From: Polytrichum commune
Taxonomy: Eukaryota > Streptophyta > Polytrichopsida > Polytrichales > Polytrichaceae
Length of the DNA stretch: 64,000 bases
Assembly (NCBI GenBank): GCA_950295325.1
Contig: OX485806.1
Span: 47,053,169-47,117,168, forward strand
Direction of reading: 5' to 3'
Shown here: positions 55,702 through 64,000 of the stretch, piece by piece
Layout of the letters: every line of letters begins with the position of its first letter
How positions within the stretch are numbered: the stretch's first letter is position 1
The notes under the pieces: generated by a model
The model's database searches: none
Told to the model about the DNA's origin: nothing
Seen by the model: only the letters and a program-made list of their open reading frames with translations
Made by a program: the position numbers and the translations under genes

Positions 55702-56385
55702 AAAGTATCCAAGTCATCACAACCATTACACCCAATTATGCCTACGGAAATATTCCAAAGATGGGGATTGGATTTTATAGGACCAATCAATCCGCCGGCC
55801 AAAGGCACTAAAAACAAATACATCATCACCGCCACGGACTACACCACCAAATGGGTAGAAGCAAGAGCACTAAAAGATAATACCGCGACATCCACCGCAA
55901 GATTCGTATTTGAGGAGATCATAACCAAATTCGGATGTCCAATTGAACTAATTAGTGACCAAGGGAGTCACTTTCTAAATGAAACAATCCAAATATTGAG
56001 TAAGACGTTTATGGTTTTACATCGCAAATCAATGACTTATTACCCTCAAACCAACGGACAAGCCGAGAGCACCAACAAAGTCATTCAAACAACACTTACC
56101 AAGATGGTAAATGCGAATCGCACGGATTGGGACACAAAACTATATGCGGCATTATGGACGTATAAAGTCATTAGAACGGCGTATAAAGTCACTACAAAGC
56201 ATACACCATTCTCATTGATATTTGGGACGGAAGCATTACTTCCATTGGCGTTCATTTACAACGAGGAAAATATCCAAAGGAATGAAGAATGGCATCCTGT
56301 TCTTAAACGGAGAATGAAACAATTAAAGACATCAGACTTGACCTGTATCAAAGCAGAGGAAAATATCGAGATACTCAAACCATGA
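55642..56385 (+). pseudogene. GYP-Z integrase catalytic core
   Basis: An open reading of 247 codons. DDE residues are present: FQRWGLDFIGPINPPAKGTK (first Asp), CPIELISDQGSHFLNE (second Asp), NGQAESTNKVIQTTL (Glu), then the WDTKLYAALWTYKV and TPFSLIFGTEALLPL motifs typical of plant gypsy integrases of the Athila/Tat side. The upstream end of the frame joins module 5 through a TGG-to-TAG stop (55630). A TGA at 56383 ends the core; the frame changes before the GPY/F part. Confidence 0.9.
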
Positions 56386-56520
56386 GAAAAAGAAGACAAG
56401 ATAAAACTCTAATAGAAGGCAAGAGGTGCAAACATTGCAAGAAACCCTCTTATGATACTAAGGAGAAGAACGATAAAACTCATCAAACAAAAGAGAAATT
56501 ACAAGAGAACAAAAGTCCCA

Positions 56521-57040
56521 AATTTTACAAGGGTCAAAAGATTTTATGGCAATAACGGATAAACAAATCCGGTCCAGGAAAATTTAGAATTCGATGGAGT
56601 GGACCTTACGAAATTATAGAAATTTACGACAACAACACCGTGGATGTGAGCACATTACAAGGGAAACCTCTCGGAAGGGTAAACATGAGTAAGATTAAAC
56701 CTTACCATGAACCTCTCGAAGCAAAAGCATATGTTTTGGAAGTTGATGATACCACGAACTCGTCACTAGGAGAAACGATTGAATTCTGTAATATCAACCA
56801 CTCCAATGCAAATTCAAGGAAACCATGCAAATTTTACGAAGGACGAAAGGTAGTAAGCAAATATCTACCACACAACCAAATCAAGATACCTTTTGAACAA
56901 CAAAAATGGGTGGGACCATACACCATCACAAGAGTCCATGATGACGATACCATTGAGATCAAGACCATATATCAAAAAGAATCGGGACGATGGCGATCAA
57001 CGAAGTTTTTACCTTATGTTTGGGTTAACCCCAACCAAGT
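56521..57040 (+). pseudogene. Two tandem GPY/F-type integrase C-terminal modules
   Basis: Module one: KFYKGQKILWQ, stop, FRIRWSGPYEIIEIYDNNTV and the end GRVNMSKIKPYHEP. Module two: KFYEGRKVVSKYLPHNQIKI, then WVGPYTITRVHDDDTIEIKT and STKFLPYVWVNP. Both have the GPY core and the closing K-x-x-P-Y box of the gypsy integrase end, which helps bind DNA. A single module is usual. Confidence 0.8.
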
Positions 57041-58997
57041 TATCACTTTTGACCGAGACGGAATGAAGATTTTTACATCCCCGGATTATGATGAAGTACA
57101 CCATAAAATGCTTGAATGCTATCTCATACAACCGTTGAGGATAGCGACTCATGATGAATTACTTACAAAAAGTAAACCAACGGTAATAATAGGAAATTAC
57201 CATATTCAGCCACTACCAAAAGGGACCTCGAATGAGCGATTATCCAATGGAATACAAACAATGGAAACGAAAGGTTTTATTATTCAATTATTGACAAGAG
57301 GAGATAATTTCAACAAGAATGTGCCACACAAACAACCATTAGATGGTTCAACCGCAAGCACACTTTACAATTATGATACGACCACATACAACGCCCATGA
57401 CAAGTACGAAACCATGAAGAACGTCTCAAAACATAACACGGCCAACATGTTAACCATACGATGGTTACAATACGTGTGTAAGAATTGGTACCTAATCCTT
57501 ATGGTATTATTAACCCGCAATTGGTACTTACCACAATGGAATTCATTCATCCATTCACCACAATGGAATACGCCACCTAGAGGCCAGGTCGATACTCACA
57601 GGCTCAAAGAACCTAGCTGGAACTGCCAACAAGTATCAAGAAAACTAACTGAATTACCAAACTACATCATCACTGGAGCTGCACCAAGGACACCAATAAC
57701 AAACTCACCCAAGCTATTTTTAGAGAACCTCGTCAGTTCCAGTTCAAAATTGCTTAGGGAAGGTCCGTCTTGTTCAGGCTCAAAGAACCTTTTTGTCTTA
57801 TCCAAGAAGGGTTATCAGTTTAGCCATTTCGAAGCATTCGAGAAGTTTTTTGAGTCACTTGATTCAGCCCCCAACACTTGTCAAGTTCAAGAAAGAATTG
57901 GTTCCATAGAGTCAGGTTGTTTATCTTTTCAACTAATAGGGTGGATTAGCTTTTGCAAATTTGGGTCAAGGACTGACACAATGAAGTTAATTCCCAAAGA
58001 AAAAGGGAAAGCGGTCATGGCTAGGTCAGTCAAGGAGATCATTTTCAGTACCAAAATGGCAGCCTTAGATTACGAACCAACACGAGAAAAGGAGATTTTT
58101 TTACAGTTGATAGGGTTAGATAGGTTTGTGACAAGAGTCACTTGGGAAATATTGAATGAGCAAGTAGTCAGAGAGGTCATTGAAAATTTAAACATAGAAA
58201 CTATGGAGACAAAACTCAATGGGAGGACAATACCCATCTTCGGCAAGACATGGAGGAAGGACATGATGGTTGTGTTTTACTTAAACACATATTCTGCAAA
58301 GCGGGAACCTGGCACACCCAGAGTGAGAGCTGTTGATCTATTCCCAAACATCAACGACAAAATGAAGAACAAACTGGGCACCTGCAAAATCATGGAGTGC
58401 ACCATTCCTGAGGCAAGAAAGCCCCTCAAAATTTTCAACTCTTTGTTCTTACTCAAAACTAGTGCCAATACAATGTCATGCAATGCAGTAGTTCACATTC
58501 AAGATGCTCTCAATGGAAAAGAAGTGGACTGGCCTGCATTATTTTGTGAATACATCAAAATGGAACTCATTTCTCTCAAGGAAGGATTGTACAAAGAAAA
58601 AGGTACTAATATGAGGACACTAGTGGGACCTCCACTCACTATGTTATTGACCACTAATGAATTTCTCACGGTCCAACAAGAAATTGAGGCATGCATGTTG
58701 GTTGATTTCATAGAGGAACCAATTTCCAAAAAGAGGAAAACCCAACCATCAATGGAATTCACCACAGGAGAGACATCAAAAACAAAAGAACCTCCACAGA
58801 TTTTGGTGGCCATAGCCGAACCAGCCCTGGCTAAACCAATACCAGTTCCTAACATCATTATCGATTTAGGAAAACCCGTACATGTTAAACCATACTCATC
58901 CAAGAAACAAGAAATACCTAAAACCTTGAGTGCTGCAAAGGAGCCTACATTAAACAAAAATGTGCTTATAAGCACAATGGAGAATGGCACACTGTAA
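57041..58997 (+). CDS. GYP-Z unknown protein region downstream of integrase
   Basis: In frame with GPY/F module two and open for about 650 codons. The first part (57041-57560) is repetitive and L/T/N-rich (HHKMLECYLIQPLRIATHDE). From about 57600 a distinct region begins, with KKGYQFSHFEAFEKFFESLD, RFVTRVTWEILNEQVVREVI and NLNIETMETKLNGRTIPIFG; the segments recall plant transposon-associated ORFs but no family is certain. A CACAGGCTCAAAG word at 57598 could be a splice acceptor. Ends at a TAA (58995-58997) that fits CAA by one C-to-T change; the same frame resumes at 59013. Function unknown. It lies where some plant gypsy elements carry an extra ORF (for example the env-like ORF of Athila). 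Confidence 0.55.
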
Positions 58998-59012
58998 CCA
59001 GACTTAGCACCA

Positions 59013-61643
59013 TTGAACAACATTCTACAGAAATTTCGCAACACCACCAACCTGTTGGAGAATTGGATCACAAACATTTTGAACTCAACCAGCAAAGAAG
59101 CACAGCAGCCACTCAATGCAGACAGAGCACATCCAAATCAGGTTCAAAACAAGCAGAGAATCATTGCATATTTTGACCAGACTACTCCCAACTCACAAAC
59201 AAAGCTTTCAAAATTAAAAACCCAAGATTGGGAATTACATTACAAAATTGTCGCCGCAGAGGAACACCATCCTCTGATTGCTGAGACTACAGGGCATAAA
59301 TGTCAACAAGAACTCTTTCGAGGCCAAGCCCAAGCCTTACAAAAACATCTACAGAACCAACACCGAACAACGCTCCAAGGCAACGGCAACCAGTTGCACA
59401 CTAATCCACGCCGAATCGACATTCAATCGCCATCAGCTACTCACACCGCAACACTGCAACGAAGCCCTCACGAGCACGTGTCAGCAGAAGAACGGAACCC
59501 TCCATTCAACACACCTGCTCGCCCAAAACAACACCTCCTTTCACACAAAGTGCAACCTGATTGCACCATATTACAAAGCCAAGATCAAATTGCAGCGGAT
59601 CCCAGCAGAATTCAAGACGAAATTGCAGCAGCAGTCGAGGCCGAAGCTAATCGACTTCCGTACCGCAAACCTGCACTCCATAAGGCGACTACAAGGGAGG
59701 CACAAATGGTCATCAAACCAGAAGAAAACTTCCGACTTCGCCAGAAACTGGAGCCCCTACAATCAACACACAACGCCGCAGAACAGAGTAGTAACCACAT
59801 CGCCGAAGCGAACCAACCACTCCACACCGCCGCACTGCAGGAAACCAACAAAACTCGACGCCAGAACGAAGATCTACACAACCAACACACAGCCAAGAGT
59901 GAGCAACTCAAAAAAGTGAACCTACTACTTCAACCGCAACTTGATAAACTACGAAAAGAGCACACAACAACCCTTCAACGAAATGAGCAGATCACAACAG
60001 AGAGCGATGACCTTAAACAAAAAGCGGCGATACTACAAACAAAAGTAGCTGCAACACTGGAACGAAGCAACCTGATAGACGAAGATAACAAGCAAAAATC
60101 AATCCTATACGCAGCGGCACTAGACAAAATCCACTAGCTTATCGAAGAGAACTCGCTTCTCCGAAGCCAGCATGTCGCCGAACTCGGCAACCTGCACGGC
60201 CAACAGATCGCGGAGGAAGCCAAAAAAATCGCCGAAATCGAGAATATTTAACGACTTCAGTACAAAATCGATCTTTTACAAACAGAATGTGCGATTGAAG
60301 TGGAGCGTAATTGCCACATCACGGTGTCACTTCATAACAACCAGAAACTCACAGAAGAGTATAGAAGAGTTGCCGAACAAATGAAAGAGGTCCAGCGGGA
60401 GAAAAATTTCATACAAACCCAGTATGAAGCAGCTGTTCAACTCACGGCAACCCTCCAACAAAAAGAGCAGGAGCACCTGGACCGCATACAACAGGACCGT
60501 CGACGCCAAGCACAGGTCACAGTCATCGCCGAACACCGACTTCGGCAAACTTCAACCCAAATTCGAAGAACAGTTTCTGACCTTCGAAACCAAACAACGG
60601 AACAGTTACGAACACTTCAGGGGGAGATCACAGATTACAACACACAACTCAACAAGCTAGCCACACAGGTACATGCAAATCCTAAAAGGATAATGGAACT
60701 TGCTAAGATTGAAGCTTTTGAATTATGGCTTCAAAAACAACCTGCAACAGAGGAACAGATCTTTGCACAAACACTGCTACACAGAGTCACAACCAAAATC
60801 CATCACACACTTAGAGCCCTCAGAACGGAACTATACCAGGTGACAGCAGAGATAGATGAATTTCAAGCCAAGATTGAACAACAAGAGGAAGAAAGAGCAG
60901 ATCCTTACGCATTAGAGCGTCTCTTAGGGTTTGATAAGGTTGAAGATCCAGGAAATGCTATTACAATAACAATGCAAAATCTGCTACCCCCAGTTAGTAT
61001 TTTTCAATACTACAGAGCATTCAAACCTATGATCTTGAGATGGAGCAGCCTTCCTGACATTCGCAACAAGACACACTTATCACAGGAACAGTTTCAAGCA
61101 TTATGGCAAAAAGCCAACTCCGCGGCCAGAGATCTGCTCGTATTCATGTGGATTTTGAAAGATTTAAATGTTCCAAAGGGCGTGGTCGAGGTGACCACAG
61201 CAAACCCACCATTTTACCTTACCAGATTTTGCATAGCGGCACTTACACATATGAGCAAGCACCATGAAGAATTCTACACCAACATTGACAACAGAAACTC
61301 TCTACCACCCTTAGATCCATATGAACTAGAAGTGATAAGGGAGATACAAGAGATGGCAAATTCGCAATACCCAGAATTCCTATCAGCACTTGAGGTCTTA
61401 GCAGGAGAAGAAACAACATTGTTACATGAAGCAAGCCAACATCACCAAAATCTCAGTAGAAAATTTTCGGACTCTTTTCCACAGACTTTTCACAGGATCC
61501 AATTACATGGTTACATTACAAGGGCATTAGAGGACAGAAAGCACACATTAGAGCAGAGGCAGATTTCAACACCGCATTCTAGAACCCTCCTCTATCTTCC
61601 TCAATATGATCCTAGGAGCATGCGAATTCCTAAAAGATCCTGA
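59013..61643 (+). pseudogene. GYP-Z coiled-coil protein region, same frame, two stops
   Basis: One frame of about 877 codons interrupted by a TAG (60135) and a TAA (60249), both one C-to-T change from Gln codons. From 59400 to 60660 it is Gln/Asn/Leu/Lys-rich with long heptad-like runs (NRLPYRKPALHKATTREAQM, LQTKVAATLERSNLIDEDNK, QKEQEHLDRIQQDRRRQAQV), so an extended coiled coil. From about 60690 a globular part follows: ELAKIEAFELWLQKQPA, RLLGFDKVEDPGNAITITMQ, YYRAFKPMILRWSSLPDIRN, LTHMSKHHEEFYTNIDNRN. No known domain is recognised. It precedes the polypurine tract, so it belongs to the retroelement and not to a host gene. Confidence 0.6.
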
Positions 61644-61661
61644 GGACAGGATCTAACCCTA

Positions 61662-61678
61662 GGGGGGGGGGGATAAAA
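61662..61678 (+). promoter_or_regulatory. Polypurine tract of GYP-Z
   Basis: An 11-G run (61662-61672) followed by ATAAAA and then TG at 61679. Purine runs at this place prime plus-strand DNA synthesis in LTR elements. It directly follows the last coding stop at 61643. Confidence 0.75.
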
Positions 61679-63904
61679 TGTTGAAGACATCAATGACAAA
61701 CAAGTGAGAGTGAGGAAATGCGCATTGAATCTCGATCTACACCAAGCATACAAGAGCATGAAAGGATTCACAAGGAAGAACACCAATGGAAACACCGAAG
61801 AGAGCTCTCCAAAGCTCGGCCATGGAATTAGGCCCTCTTTCCACGGAGATACAAGGAAGTCGCGCAGTTATAGGGTCCCTTACCCCACGGCAATGGGTCC
61901 CCAGCGGTTTAGTGTAGGAAAACTTAGAATTTAGAGATAGGAACTATTATGTAAGTATGAAAGGGCTTATATGAGGAGTATCTAGGGGTATATAGGGATA
62001 TTATGAAGTATGTAGAACTAGAATTACATTCCATTAGTATAAGTATATGGGATTTTGTCAAAGAGAATTATGAAAGAAGAATATTAAGCAATTACGAGAA
62101 GTATAAGGACATATAGGAATATGGTACATTCTACTAGTATGATCATTGGAATTTAAATCAATCAATATGAAGATTTGATGGATTCTCAAAAAGGATTTGG
62201 AATGTAGCCACGACAAAGATATAGTGGAATCTTAGAAAGACGAACATTAAAACGGTTATAACCGTTTATGTTAGATATCATCTACCTATGTTGGAGATAG
62301 GTAGTTATCTAGGAAAGTGGAGTTAACAACCATTTTAAATATAGATTTTGGGTTAGGAAGAAAAGACTATATAAGGGAAGCAATTTTAGGAGATCACACC
62401 TCATTTTCAATACGATGAAGTTATCTTAAATTTGAGTGTCAGGAATCACTTGAAACTTTTGTAACTCTCCTCTCGAGGAACTTTTTGCAATATACTTATA
62501 TTTTCTACAACATGAGTGATCTCCCTTTCTTTCTCTCTTTCTCAAATTGAACTACGAGTTGTCAATTGGTACTTGTGACTTAAGTGATTGATAAACGAGA
62601 GGAGAGTAGGTGTTTTGAGAAATAACTCAAAGTATTAGTGTGAGGGTGAGAACAAAACGCTCAAGAATAGTTGGAGTATCAATGGAACTTTGAGAGGAGT
62701 TGTTATGAGTAGTAACGTCAATTTAACTTGAACGTCGGAATTACAATTAACTCTCAAAAGTGGAACTTATCATTGAACTCCTCAAAAGGGAATTATAAAT
62801 ATACATGTGATTGTATGTTTGAAGAATTATATGCATGTTATGGACGATTAAAGTGAAATTTCTTAACGATTACAAACTCCTTCAAAAGAGGAGGAATTTA
62901 TTATCATAAACTACATAATTAACTTACAAGTATTATGCATATTATATTATATAACATATGTTTGAGAATTGAACTTATTTTATGATTAACAAGAATGATG
63001 AAGACATTAATTTACATCAAAGTTTGAATCTATATGAATGAAGTAATATTGATATGAAATAATCTACTTACTACAATTGTTATTGGAACTTCTTTCTTTA
63101 AATTTCTTTGTGAGTTGTTGGATGTCATTATAATTTGAAGGATTATCTATTCAAGAGAAGATCTCTCTCTCTCTTGAGCAAAACTCAAGAGAGATAGGTT
63201 TACTTCTCGTCATCAAGAAACACTTTGTAGTAAAAGTGATTTTTCTCTTAAGATACTTTGTGAGTTGTTGGATGTCATTACAAGTGAAGGATCAACTATA
63301 AAAAAAACAGTTCTCTCTTTTGAATAAACTCAAGAGAGTTGTAATTATTATCGTCATCAAGAAATACTTTGAAATTAAACGTGACATTGCAAAACAATCA
63401 ATGATGTGTTCATGAAATTATAATTACTATATGCATACATGTCAAGCTATAATATTATAAGTAGTAACACTTGAGCTTAAAAAGGAAGACTCAAGAATAT
63501 TAGATCTTCTTCATCATTATAAGATTATTATCATTTGTGTGATTGATGTTTATGAACTACGAACCTTAAGGATTCATATAACTTATTGAAAACTATATTA
63601 TTATCGAGGATATTGTTACACCTCTTGAAGCTTTCTTTAAATCTAATGGTTCTTATTATCAATGATCCCTTACATTGACAGTAAGAATTAAGATAATGAG
63701 ATTGTGTTCACTCCAATAATTATATTCATATCATAAGGAGAAAAACAATATTATTAATTCGAGACCGAACATATTAATGAGGCACGGTAGTTCTCAAACG
63801 AATATAAATTTACGTGATGTCTCATCGTCAGTCATCTTGAGCTAAATTTCAAGGGAACGACCCACATGGTACATCAAGCATCCAAAATACACACCCATTC
63901 AACA
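61679..63904 (+). mobile_element. 3' LTR of GYP-Z (end tentative)
   Basis: Starts TGTTGAAGACATC. A TATATAA box at 62368-62374 with CTATATAAGGG context fits an LTR promoter. A matching inverted end, TTCAACA, lies at 63898-63904, giving TGTTGAA...TTCAACA and a length of about 2.2 kb. I could not confirm the end because the 5' LTR is not in the window. The sequence is AT-rich and without genes; GAGTTGTTGGATGTCATTA occurs twice (63114 and 63262) in a local duplication. Confidence 0.6.
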
Positions 63905-64000
63905 CCTGAATCAAAGTTGAGAATCAAGTTCACACATGTAGGCTCTCGACATTGAGAGCATCCAAAACACAAAACCATTCAAAACCAGAATCCAGGTTGA
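63905..64000. other. Flank after GYP-Z LTR, no gene seen
   Basis: A/C-rich, with GCATCCAAAACACA and CCATTCAA repeated twice (63878-63903 and 63958-63983). No feature can be assigned. Confidence 0.4.

Noticed and set aside
53440-61643. Endogenous pararetrovirus (caulimovirid) origin for the large plus-strand region
   Set aside because: A DDE integrase, a polypurine tract and an LTR are present, which pararetroviruses lack; it is a Ty3/gypsy element.

Overview
The window looks like nuclear DNA of a streptophyte (plant-lineage) genome and is almost wholly built of transposable elements. I see no confident host gene, rRNA or tRNA. The evidence is the plant-type Ty3/gypsy retroelements, a primer site matching initiator tRNA-Met, GT-AG introns, solo LTRs with 5-bp target duplications, and MuDR/MULE-like DNA transposons with SWIM zinc fingers. 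Retrotransposon-borne cytosine methyltransferases have been reported from charophyte algae, so a charophyte or an early-diverging plant is a reasonable guess, but the species cannot be read from the sequence.

Layout. (1) 275-1740: a broken Myb/trihelix-like fragment and an LTR-like repeat (LTR-B). (2) 2384-14580, minus strand: a decayed Ty3/gypsy element, GYP-M1, carrying a DNA cytosine-5 methyltransferase (DNMT) between gag and reverse transcriptase. It is cut by two 2.8-kb solo LTRs (LTR-C, each with a 5-bp target duplication) and by a block of another retroelement (7698-10519). (3) 15930-21844, plus strand: a sister element, GYP-M2, with gag, zinc knuckles, protease, the two ends of the same DNMT, RNase H, integrase and, at the end of pol, a PHD finger. 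Taken together the two copies imply an element carrying a methylation writer and a probable histone reader. (4) 22287-32000: mostly unassigned AT-rich sequence with scattered LTR-A copies. (5) 31594-37073, minus, and 46501-52429, plus: two copies of a MULE-like transposon. Each has a SWIM-domain transposase with an intron at the same place and a small convergent second gene at its 3' side. The plus copy is nearly intact, with one apparent frameshift in an A run. (6) 38941-44898, minus: a third gypsy family (LTR-A, iMet primer site, gag, protease, RT, RNase H) with two solo LTR-A copies nested in it and a locally amplified RNase H segment. (7) Three tandem arrays (about 37230-38935, 44899-46340, 52467-53420) built from 130-140 bp units, each unit centred on a long perfect palindrome around TCGGATCCGA. 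(8) 53440-63904, plus: a fourth gypsy element with an unusual layout: RNase H, then five tandem zinc-binding HHCC modules, one integrase core, two GPY/F modules, then about 1,500 codons of unknown and coiled-coil protein, a polypurine tract and a long LTR.

The retroelement coding regions are broken by stops and frameshifts, many of which read as C-to-T or G-to-A changes. The MULE-like plus copy is the only coding unit that looks close to functional. The points most worth following are the DNMT and PHD gypsy family, the five-fold HHCC array, the palindrome-centred arrays and the two-gene MULE-like transposon.
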